Notes under the pieces: model-generated
Seen by the model: only the letters and a program-made list of their open reading frames with translations
Told to the model about the DNA's origin: nothing
The model's database searches: none
Part shown: piece by piece, positions 9,178 to 16,587 of the stretch
How positions within the stretch are numbered: position 1 is the stretch's first letter
How the letters are laid out: the number at the start of each line of letters is the position of its first letter
Translations under genes and position numbers: made by a program
Assembly (NCBI RefSeq): GCF_005222205.1
Contig: NZ_CP032350.1
Location: 124,001 to 188,000, forward strand
Length of the DNA stretch: 64,000 nucleotides
Direction of reading: 5' to 3'
Origin: Azospirillum brasilense
Lineage (GTDB): Bacteria > Pseudomonadota > Alphaproteobacteria > Azospirillales > Azospirillaceae

Positions 9178-11099
9178 TGACGACCCCCCTCAATTCCACC
9201 CTCAATTCCTCCGTCACGTCTGCCGCCGCTCTCGTTGCCGAACCCGCCGCGGGTCGCGGCCTGCTGCGCTTCCTGACCTGCGGTTCGGTGGACGACGGGA
9301 AGTCCACGCTGATCGGCCGCCTCCTCCACGACGCCGGGCTGGTGCCCGACGACCAGCTCGAACAGGCGCGGCGCGACAGCCGCGGCCGCGTCGAGACCGA
9401 GGGGGACATCGACGTCTCCCTGCTGGTGGACGGGCTGGAGGCGGAGCGCGAGCAGGGCATCACCATCGACGTCGCGCACCGCTTCTTCGCCACCGGACGG
9501 CGCAGCTTCATCGTCGCCGACACGCCGGGGCACGAGCAGTATACCCGCAACATGGCGACCGCCGCCTCCACCGCGTCGCTGGCGGTGCTGCTGGCCGACG
9601 CGCGCAAGGGCCTGCTGACCCAGACCCGCCGCCACGCCATCGTCTGCTCGCTGATGGGCATCCGGCACGTCGTGCTGGCGGTCAACAAGATGGATCTGGC
9701 CGGCGGCGACGAGGCGGTCTTCAGCGCCATCGCACGGGACTTCCAGAGCTTCGCGGAGCCGCTCGGCTTCCGGTCGGTCACGGCGATCCCCCTGTCGGCG
9801 CGGCGCGGCGACAACGTTGTCCACCCCTCCGGCGCCATGCCCTGGTACGCCGGCCCGACCCTGCTGGCGCATCTGGAGACGGCGGAGGTCGGAGACGAGC
9901 GGACGGCGGACGGGCCGCTGCGTTTCCTGGTGGAATGGGTGAACCGTCCGGACCCCGATTTTCGCGGCCTGTCGGGGACGGTGCTGTCGGGGTCGCTGGC
10001 GCCGGGCGACGCGGTGACGGTGTGGCCGTCGGGGCGGCCCGCCCGGATCGCCCGCGTCCTGACCTTCGAGGGCGACGTGGCGCGCGCGGCGACCGGCGAC
10101 GCGGTCACCGTGACGCTGGAGGATGCGGTGGATGCCGGGCGCGGCGACCTGCTGAGCCACCCCGGCGACGCGCCGGAGGTGGCCGACCAGTTCGCCGCCC
10201 ATCTGCTGTGGATGGCGGAAGACCCGCTGATGCCCGGCCGTTCCTATCTGCTGCGCGCCGGAAGCCGCTGGGTCCCGGCCACCGTCACCACGCTGCGCCA
10301 CGCGCTGAACGTGGAGACGCTGGAACACACCGCGGCGCAGACGCTGGAGCTGAACGCGGTCGGGCTGTGCAACCTGTCGACCGCGGCCCCGCTCGCCTTC
10401 GATCCCTACACGGCGAACCGGGACACCGGTTCCTTCATCCTGGTGGACCGCTACACCAACCGCACCGTCGGGGCCGGGATGATCCAGCACCCGCTGCGCC
10501 GCGCCGCCAACCTGCACCCCCAGGAGCTGGCCGTCTCCGCGGCGGAACGGGCGGACCTCAAGCGGCAGCGCCCGGCGGTGCTGTGGTTCACCGGCCTGTC
10601 GGGAGCCGGCAAATCCACCGTCGCCAACCGGGTGGAGCGGCTTCTCCACGCGCTCGGCCATCACACGATGATGCTGGACGGCGACAACGTCCGGCTGGGG
10701 CTGAACCGCGACCTGGGCTTCACCGACGCCGACCGTGTGGAGAATGTCCGGCGCGTCGGCGAAGTGGCGAAGCTGATGACGGACGCCGGGCTGATCGTGC
10801 TGTGCGCCTTCATCGCCCCCTTCCGGGCGGAGCGGGAAGCGGTGCGCGCCCTGCTCCCCGAGGGCGCCTTCCTGGAGGTCTTCGTGGACACGCCGCTGGA
10901 GGAATGCGTGCGGCGCGATCCCAAGGGGCTGTACGCCAAGGCGCGCAGCGGGGCCCTGAAGAACTTCACGGGCGTCGACTCCCCCTACGAACCGCCCATC
11001 GCGCCCGAGCTGCGGCTCGACACGGCGGCGGAGGACGCCGACGCGCTCGCCCGGCGCGTGGTGGAGGAACTGCGGCGGAGAGGCATTGCCGGAGCCTGA
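9177..11099 (+). CDS. cysNC: bifunctional sulfate adenylyltransferase subunit 1 / adenylylsulfate kinase (CysNC/NodQ)
   Basis: This 640-residue fusion has an N-terminal GTPase with P-loop GSVDDGKST (36-44), switch motif [12 protein letters not shown] and base-recognition NKMD, followed by elongation-factor-like beta barrels. The C-terminal domain, from about residue 465, is APS kinase with P-loop GLSGAGKST and [17 protein letters not shown]. It drives ATP sulfurylation by GTP hydrolysis and then makes PAPS, the universal sulfate donor. The start codon overlaps the cysD stop by one base. The CysN-CysC fusion is the NodQ arrangement. No sulfotransferase was recognised in this window. Confidence 0.97.
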   Translation: MTTPLNSTLNSSVTSAAALVAEPAAGRGLLRFLTCGSVDDGKSTLIGRLLHDAGLVPDDQLEQARRDSRGRVETEGDIDVSLLVDGLEAEREQGITIDVAHRFFATGRRSFIVADTPGHEQYTRNMATAASTASLAVLLADARKGLLTQTRRHAIVCSLMGIRHVVLAVNKMDLAGGDEAVFSAIARDFQSFAEPLGFRSVTAIPLSARRGDNVVHPSGAMPWYAGPTLLAHLETAEVGDERTADGPLRFLVEWVNRPDPDFRGLSGTVLSGSLAPGDAVTVWPSGRPARIARVLTFEGDVARAATGDAVTVTLEDAVDAGRGDLLSHPGDAPEVADQFAAHLLWMAEDPLMPGRSYLLRAGSRWVPATVTTLRHALNVETLEHTAAQTLELNAVGLCNLSTAAPLAFDPYTANRDTGSFILVDRYTNRTVGAGMIQHPLRRAANLHPQELAVSAAERADLKRQRPAVLWFTGLSGAGKSTVANRVERLLHALGHHTMMLDGDNVRLGLNRDLGFTDADRVENVRRVGEVAKLMTDAGLIVLCAFIAPFRAEREAVRALLPEGAFLEVFVDTPLEECVRRDPKGLYAKARSGALKNFTGVDSPYEPPIAPELRLDTAAEDADALARRVVEELRRRGIAGA

Positions 11100-11270
11100 G
11101 GCGGGCCGTAGGCTGGATCTCTTGGCCTGACATCGCCGGCACGGCACAATCGCTTGCCAAAGCCGGACGCTTGCGGCCATCTGCAAGGCCGTTCCGCGCC
11201 CGGACGCCGGCGCGAGGCCATCATGCCCGCTGAAACCGCCCAGTCCGCTGAAACCGCCTGGAGAGACACC

Positions 11271-12230
11271 ATGACCGCAATCCGCAGCTACAATCGGCGC
11301 GTCCTGGTGACCGGCGGCGCCGGCTTCCTCGGCTCCCACCTCTGCGAACGCCTGCTGGCCCGCGGCGACGAGGTGGTGTGCGCCGACAACTACTTCACCG
11401 GATCGCGGAGCAACATCGCCCACCTGCTGGGCCACCCGAACTTCGAGGCGATCCGCCACGACGTGACCTTTCCGCTCTATGTCGAGGTGGACCAGATCTA
11501 CAACCTGGCCTGCCCGGCCTCGCCGGTGCATTACCAGCACGATCCGGTGCAGACGACCAAGACCAGCGTGCATGGCGCCATCAACATGCTGGGGCTGGCC
11601 AAGCGGCTGAACGCCCGCATCCTCCAGGCCTCGACCAGCGAGGTCTACGGCGACCCCGCCATCCATCCGCAGCCGGAGGAATATTGGGGCAACGTCAACC
11701 CGATCGGGCCGCGCTCCTGCTACGACGAGGGCAAGCGCTGCGCGGAGACGCTGTTCTTCGACTATCACCGCCAGCACGGGCTGGCGATCAAGGTGATGCG
11801 CATCTTCAACACCTATGGGCCGCGCATGCACCCCAACGACGGGCGCGTCGTCTCGAACTTCATCATGCAGGCGCTCCGCAACGAGCCGATCACCGTCTAT
11901 GGCCAAGGCCAGCAGACCCGCTCCTTCTGCTACGTCGACGACCTGATCGAGGGCATGATCCGGCTGATGGATTCCCCCGACGAGGTCACCGGCCCGGTGA
12001 ACGTCGGCAACCCCGGCGAATTCACCATGCTGGAACTGGCCGAGCAGGTGATCGCCTTGACCGGATCGCGTTCGCTGGTCGAGCACCGTCCGCTTCCCCA
12101 GGACGATCCGAGACAGCGCCGCCCCGACATCACCAAGGCCAAGGCCCTGCTCGGCTGGGAGCCGACCGTACCGCTCCGCGACGGGCTGGAGCGCACCATC
12201 GCCTATTTCCGGCAGCGCTTCATCGACTGA
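11271..12230 (+). CDS. UDP-glucuronate decarboxylase (UDP-xylose synthase)
   Basis: This 319-residue extended short-chain dehydrogenase/reductase has NAD motif GGAGFLGSH near residue 15, TSEVYGDP, and the catalytic tyrosine/lysine in [13 protein letters not shown] near residue 150. The [10 protein letters not shown] block, [13 protein letters not shown] and [10 protein letters not shown] are typical of UXS enzymes, which convert UDP-glucuronate to UDP-xylose. I chose ATG 11271 because GGAGAG lies seven bases upstream; the frame is open further up (ATG 11223). It pairs with the UDP-glucose dehydrogenase at 25808-27133 to complete UDP-glucose to UDP-xylose. Confidence 0.93.
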   Translation: MTAIRSYNRRVLVTGGAGFLGSHLCERLLARGDEVVCADNYFTGSRSNIAHLLGHPNFEAIRHDVTFPLYVEVDQIYNLACPASPVHYQHDPVQTTKTSVHGAINMLGLAKRLNARILQASTSEVYGDPAIHPQPEEYWGNVNPIGPRSCYDEGKRCAETLFFDYHRQHGLAIKVMRIFNTYGPRMHPNDGRVVSNFIMQALRNEPITVYGQGQQTRSFCYVDDLIEGMIRLMDSPDEVTGPVNVGNPGEFTMLELAEQVIALTGSRSLVEHRPLPQDDPRQRRPDITKAKALLGWEPTVPLRDGLERTIAYFRQRFID

Positions 12231-12303
12231 GCCAGCGGCCCATCCGGACGGCGCGTCCAGCCCCCCGCACACCGTCCGGACCGAATACGGAAGGCCATGG
12301 GTT

Positions 12304-12616
12304 TGGAGTCTTGTCGCGCCCCTCCCCCGACTCAGGCGCGCCGGCTGGCTCCCGCAAGACCGGAACACCCCGCCGTCCCTGCCCAATTCACCGAGTCGCG
12401 TTCCGAATCGCCTTCAAAAGCGATTCGGAAACGTAGAACTGGAGTTTTGTCGCGTGTGACCAAGCTTCCACAGGAAGAATGGGTTATCCCCTGGAATGTT
12501 GTCGCGCGATTCCTGGACTCTTGTCGCGCGACTCGCGATTCTCTACTGGAGTCTTGTCGCTCAAACTAATAGGTGAATCTAGTAACCTTACAAATAGTCT
12601 GCGCGACAAGATTCCA
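12304..12616. repeat. iteron array of a plasmid-type replication origin, upstream of repA
   Basis: Six copies of a 15-bp element with consensus TGGAGTCTTGTCGCG are present. Direct copies are at 12304-12318, 12440-12454, 12492-12506, 12514-12528 and 12547-12561 (last base differs); an inverted copy is at 12602-12616. The third, fourth and fifth start 22 and 33 bp apart, about two and three helical turns. An AT-rich stretch (12562-12600) sits between the last direct and the inverted copy and could be the unwinding element. Position next to an RPA-type initiator gene makes this the likely RepA binding region and origin. Confidence 0.82.
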
Positions 12617-12692
12617 AATTGCGGCTGTCAACCTGCCGTGTTATGGATCGGACCATAAATGGACCCGGAACAAACGGCGAGAACAGCGCGCT

Positions 12693-13631
12693 ATGGGCCA
12701 GTTGCATCGCCTGATCAGCCAAGTGGGCCGTGAGCAGGCCAAAGCACTCCAGACCGACCCTGATCAGCGTTCGCTGGTCGACATCGCCGCGGCGGTACTG
12801 GAGGAAGAACGGCAGGACCTTGGCATTACCTATTCAGGCTTTGCCTTGACCGCGCTTCCGCATCGCCGCCTTCCCGACGATCAGCCCTGGGAAAGGCGCG
12901 GGCATCGTATTCGTTTGCTGATCGAGCCGGGCCGACTGCCCGTTCGTGGCGGCGGCTTCAAACTCTACGGCGTTCCTTATGGCAGCCGGGCCCGCATGAT
13001 CCTGCTGTATCTGCAGACCCGCGCGCTGCAAACGGACAGCCGTGAGGTCGAACTGGGCCGCAGCATGCATGATTGGCTGGATCGCATGGGACTGTCGGTG
13101 GGCGGGCAGACCTACCGCGACATCCGAGAACAGGCCTCGCGGATCGCCGCCTGCAACCTGACCTTCGCCTGGGAAGACGCTAACAGCCTCGGCTTCGAGA
13201 AGGACTCGATCGTCAAGGGAGGCATCCATTTCTCCTCGGAGCACAATTCCCCCCAGGGGACGCTGTGGGAAGACAGGGTCCTGCTGTCCGAGGCCTTCTT
13301 CCGTGAGCTGAAAGCGCATCCCGTGCCGATCTGGGAACCGGCGCTGCGGCACATCCAGAACAACAGCACGAGCATCGACATCTACATCTGGCTGGCCTAC
13401 CGGCTGCACAGCCTGAACAAATCCACGACCATCACTTGGCCGGCGGTGTTCGAACAGTTCGGGGCCGGTTATTCGCGTCTGCGCGATTTCCGGAAGCGCT
13501 TCATCGAAGCTCTTCAACTGGCCCTCGCCGTCTATCCCGAGGCGCGCGTCGACGTGGAGGATCATGGACTGCTCCTGCACCCCTCGCCTCCCCCGATTCC
13601 CGAACGGAAGATGAGCCAGCTCATGCGCTGA
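12693..13631 (+). CDS. repA: plasmid replication initiator RepA (RPA family)
   Basis: This 312-residue protein resembles the plasmid-encoded RepA (RPA) family of alphaproteobacterial plasmids, with GGGFKLYGVPYGSRARMILLYLQTRAL, MGLSVGGQTYRDIREQASRIAACNLTF and IDIYIWLAYRLHSL, which fit winged-helix initiator folds. I chose ATG 12693 because the upstream in-frame extension crosses an inverted iteron (12602-12616). Iterons lie on both sides (12304-12616 and 13671-13720), as expected for an initiator that binds them to open the origin and control copy number. It is the main evidence that this DNA is a plasmid or chromid. Confidence 0.88.
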   Translation: MGQLHRLISQVGREQAKALQTDPDQRSLVDIAAAVLEEERQDLGITYSGFALTALPHRRLPDDQPWERRGHRIRLLIEPGRLPVRGGGFKLYGVPYGSRARMILLYLQTRALQTDSREVELGRSMHDWLDRMGLSVGGQTYRDIREQASRIAACNLTFAWEDANSLGFEKDSIVKGGIHFSSEHNSPQGTLWEDRVLLSEAFFRELKAHPVPIWEPALRHIQNNSTSIDIYIWLAYRLHSLNKSTTITWPAVFEQFGAGYSRLRDFRKRFIEALQLALAVYPEARVDVEDHGLLLHPSPPPIPERKMSQLMR

Positions 13632-13670
13632 GCGCAACTCTCTGCAAGGCGGCTCAGCTTTTTCGGGACA

Positions 13671-13720
13671 CGCGACAAGACTCCAAACTCCCCGCCGGCG
13701 GCGCTCGCGACAACACTCCA
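13671..13720. repeat. two inverted iterons downstream of repA
   Basis: The same 15-bp element found upstream of repA recurs here in reverse orientation at 13671-13685 (exact consensus) and 13706-13720 (one difference, TGGAGTGTTGTCGCG). They lie between the repA stop and the gmhB-like start, so they may be a copy-control locus or may repress the downstream gene. Confidence 0.8.
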
Positions 13721-13747
13721 GACGGCCCCGCTCCAGCAAAGGATTCC

Positions 13748-14290
13748 ATGCCCCACAGAGCCCTTCTGCTCGACCGCGACGGGATTGTGAACGTCGATCA
13801 CGGCTATGTCGGCGACCGTGGCCGTTTCACGTTCATGGACGGCATTTTTCCCTTGACGCGGCACGCGGCGGACCGTGGTTTCCGGATCGCCGTCATCACC
13901 AACCAATCGGGCATCGCGCGCGGCTATTTCAGCGAAACCGCGTTCCTGGAGTTGAGCGGTTGGATGCGGGACATGTTCCGCTCCCAGGGCGTGGAAGTGG
14001 CTGGAGTCTTCCATTGCCCCTACCACAAAGGCGGCACGGTGGAGCGTTACGCCCGCGACAGCTTCTGGCGGAAACCCAACCCCGGCATGATCCTGGAGGC
14101 GGCACGGCGGCTGGACCTCGACCTGTCCCGGTCGGTCTTCCTGGGCGACCAGCCGACCGACATGGCCGCGGCGCAGACCGCAGGCGTGGCGCAGCGGGTC
14201 ATGCTCGAACCGGCCGGGGAACCGCCACGGGAAACAGCGGCAACGCTGACGGTTCACGGGTTGACCGAGCTGATCCCTTATTTGGCCTGA
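13748..14290 (+). CDS. HAD-family phosphatase, GmhB-like (heptose bisphosphate phosphatase)
   Basis: This 180-residue protein has HAD motif I LLLDRDGIVN (nucleophile Asp9, acid Asp11), motif II ITNQSGIARGYF, the RKPNPGM segment and motif IV GDQPTDM. The order and length match D-glycero-D-manno-heptose 1,7-bisphosphate 7-phosphatase, which makes heptose precursors for LPS or glycans. One oddity is that the usual zinc loop (C-x-H ... C-x-C before RKP) keeps only FHCPYHKGG and has DSFWRKP where the second cysteine pair should be. AAAGGA at 13738-13743 supports the start. It follows repA and the two inverted iterons. Confidence 0.82.
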   Translation: MPHRALLLDRDGIVNVDHGYVGDRGRFTFMDGIFPLTRHAADRGFRIAVITNQSGIARGYFSETAFLELSGWMRDMFRSQGVEVAGVFHCPYHKGGTVERYARDSFWRKPNPGMILEAARRLDLDLSRSVFLGDQPTDMAAAQTAGVAQRVMLEPAGEPPRETAATLTVHGLTELIPYLA

Positions 14291-14412
14291 CCGGCGGCTC
14301 CCGCACAAACCGGACGACGCCGTCATGAGGGCGTGGCTCAACCAATCCGGCCCCCGGAAAAATTTTGGGAGGCCAAAACAGCTGGGCCGACCAGACATAT
14401 CCGCCGTCACCG

Positions 14413-15387
14413 TTATGGGTTGCCTTTCAGGCTTTTGAGCGATTTGGGTGGGCGGCCACGCCGGCGGGGCGCTTCCGCTGCAGGAAGCGGCCGGTCTTCC
14501 AGAAGCCCCTGGGCGACGGCCTGAGCCAACAGGTTCTGAACCGACGAGACCGACCAGCGCGTTTCGCCGCGGGGCGTCCGGCAATGCAGCTCTTCAAGAT
14601 GCCGGGCGATGTTTGTCAGGGTCGGGTTGTCCAGCGTCTTCACCGCCGAGGCGACCAAGGTGACGAGATCGTCGCTGTCCCGCCGCCGCGGGGTGCGCTC
14701 CAGCACCCGGTCGTCCACGAACCCGTCGCGGGCGAGGCGACGCACGGCGCGCGCCAGGGCCGCTCCGGTCCAAGGGCCGCCGTCGGGCCGCCGTGAGCCA
14801 TTCCTGGCCAGGATGCGGGCCACGGTCGCCCAGGAATAGCCGGGGCGCATCGCGCGGACGTGGGGCAGGATGTCGTCGGCCACCCGCAATACATCGGCGT
14901 CGCGTCGCGCCTCGCGGGCGTCGTTGACGGCGCGCACCGCCGACGCGGAGCGGAAGCGCAGGCCCGGATTGCCACCGATCCGGCCGCGTTCCCGGGCGGC
15001 CTTCAGCCCGGCCTTGGTGCGCTCGCGGATGAGCGCGCGTTCGAACTCGGCCACCGCACCAAGGATCTGCAGGGTGAAGCGGCCTTGTGGGCTGGTGGTG
15101 TCGATGGGATCGCCCAGCGAGCGGAAGCCCGCCCCTTGGGCGTCGAGCGCCTCGATGATCTCCAGGAGATGGGCGAGCGAGCGGGCCAGCCGGTCGATGC
15201 GCACGACGACCAGCACGTCGCCGGCGCGGCAGCGCGCGATGGCGCGCTTCAGCTCCGGTCGCGACCGGTCGCCGCCGGACCCATGCTCCCGGTGAATCGT
15301 CGAGCAACCGGCAGCCTCCAGCGCGTCGAACTGCGGGTCGGTGGTTTGCTCGTCGGTCGACACGCGGGCGTACCCGATCAGGGCCAT
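14413..15387 (-). CDS. serine recombinase (resolvase/invertase type) with long C-terminal extension
   Basis: This 324-residue protein has an N-terminal resolvase domain: IGYARVSTDEQ with catalytic Ser10, VVRIDRLARSLAHL, and QGRFTLQILGAVAEFERALIRERTKAGL, where the E-helix starts. About 180 residues follow beyond the small DNA-binding region, with repeated helix-turn-helix-like segments, ending in an AT-hook-like RRRGRPPK. Normal resolvases are about 185-210 residues, so this is an enlarged form. GAGAGG upstream supports ATG 15387. The likely role is multimer resolution of the replicon or DNA inversion. A perfect inverted repeat 96 bp upstream may be its target. Confidence 0.9.
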   Translation of the reverse strand: MALIGYARVSTDEQTTDPQFDALEAAGCSTIHREHGSGGDRSRPELKRAIARCRAGDVLVVVRIDRLARSLAHLLEIIEALDAQGAGFRSLGDPIDTTSPQGRFTLQILGAVAEFERALIRERTKAGLKAARERGRIGGNPGLRFRSASAVRAVNDAREARRDADVLRVADDILPHVRAMRPGYSWATVARILARNGSRRPDGGPWTGAALARAVRRLARDGFVDDRVLERTPRRRDSDDLVTLVASAVKTLDNPTLTNIARHLEELHCRTPRGETRWSVSSVQNLLAQAVAQGLLEDRPLPAAEAPRRRGRPPKSLKSLKGNP

Positions 15388-15482
15388 GAACCTCTCCCAG
15401 CGCAGCGGCCCGGAAACGGTGCACACCGCCAAATCTCATCCGATTGAGCTTCAGACACCGTCGCCGGCGTCCAGCCGGGGCG

Positions 15483-15526
15483 TTTTACCAAACACGCAGA
15501 CGTCACGTAACGGTTGTTTGGTAAAA
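15483..15526. promoter_or_regulatory. 12-bp inverted repeat, candidate recombination (res) site or operator
   Basis: TTTTACCAAACA at 15483-15494 is exactly inverted as TGTTTGGTAAAA at 15515-15526, with a 20-bp spacer. It lies upstream of the divergent-facing recombinase start (15387). Serine resolvases bind paired inverted half-sites placed next to their genes, so a res subsite or autoregulatory operator is the best reading. Confidence 0.6.
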
Positions 15527-16587
15527 TATCTGTGAGTCGTGGGTCGCCATGCGCTCCGCTGATCGCCGCGGTTCACAAGCCGGCGCGAGACAAGATGCCA
15601 AGCCGCGTCGGCCTCAATGGCGTTGGGACATCGGGCAAGGGACGCCCGCCGGATGGACCGCGTCTCGATCTGCCTTCCTGAAAAAGCGTCGGCTTTTCAA
15701 CGATATAGGGCGATGCCCCGCGCGCCGACGGGGAACTTTTCGCATGAACCGCCACATTTTGCACGATCCGGTCTGCAAAGCGGGGGCAGGCAGGGTGTCG
15801 AACCCCTTGGAATCCGGCCTTTCGCACGAACCACAAGACGGCGACAAACGACAACCGAAATGGGAAGGTTTTGCGCGGCAAGCCCCCGCAGACCAGCTTG
15901 CGAAATGGCGCCCCTCATTCGGAAGTGAATATCCGAATAACTATCATCGCGGTGCGGCTGACCCAGCGCCCTGGACGGTTGCCTGTTCCAAAGATTGGCG
16001 GTTGCCGAGGACAGCAGGATCAATGCGACCGGATGCGCCTTCGCCGCCGCTCTTGACCGGCTCAAGCCTTGCCAGACCCTGAACTGAACCGCCCGACAAC
16101 GGCATCGGCTCATGAAGCCGATGCGGCAGATACACGCCGCGGCGGTCCCGCGCCGTGTGCGATGGAATGCGCCCGTGATGTCCGGGATGAGCATCATGAT
16201 GGCTGCGAGAGCGCAGAAGGCCACCGCCTGGGCGGGGGGCTTAGCGCGAAGGAGAGGGCGGCGCATCCGTGTCACCGCCGCCGCCCGCCACGCCTTCGAA
16301 ATACGCTCCGGCAATATCGATTGCGCCCGCCCTTCACCGCACGGAGCGCCGATCCATCCAAAGGACTTAAGTTGTCCTAAAGTGATGGTTCTGATGAAGA
16401 CCTCCATATGGAATGGATGCCAATAGAAGCGGCAGTTTTAATGAGGAGTAGGAGTTATTCCTTATTAGGAACTTGCGGGAATATGCCTCGGGAATTCATG
16501 TCATAGGAAGTCGCACGCTTTGCCATATACGCGGGCGGGGCGCCCGGTCATCCCAACGATCACAACAAAATTTACGGAGAGTTTCCC
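15527..16587. other. about 1.06-kb stretch with no convincing gene
   Basis: Open frames exist on both strands (for example 15549-16082 plus and 15697-16407 minus), but none shows a recognisable motif, codon pattern or ribosome-binding site. AGGAC-TTAAGTT-GTCCT near 16362-16378 is a minor inverted repeat. The last ~150 bases are AT-richer and presumably hold the promoter of the RTX gene at 16588, since they partly resemble the leader before its paralogue at 19874. Confidence 0.5.

Noticed and set aside
9168-12386. 1,072-residue minus-strand open frame opposite cysNC and UXS
   Set aside because: It covers two confidently identified plus-strand genes and shows no recognisable domain.
12466-12500. 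DnaA box near the origin
   Set aside because: TTCCACA and TTATCCCC resemble TTATNCACA only partly, so no DnaA site is claimed.
15549-16082. 177-residue plus-strand open frame in the same gap
   Set aside because: The composition is random-looking and overlaps the competing minus frame; no motif was seen.
15697-16407. 236-residue minus-strand open frame in the gene-poor gap
   Set aside because: It has one short hydrophobic stretch but no ribosome-binding site, no family motif and poor codon pattern.
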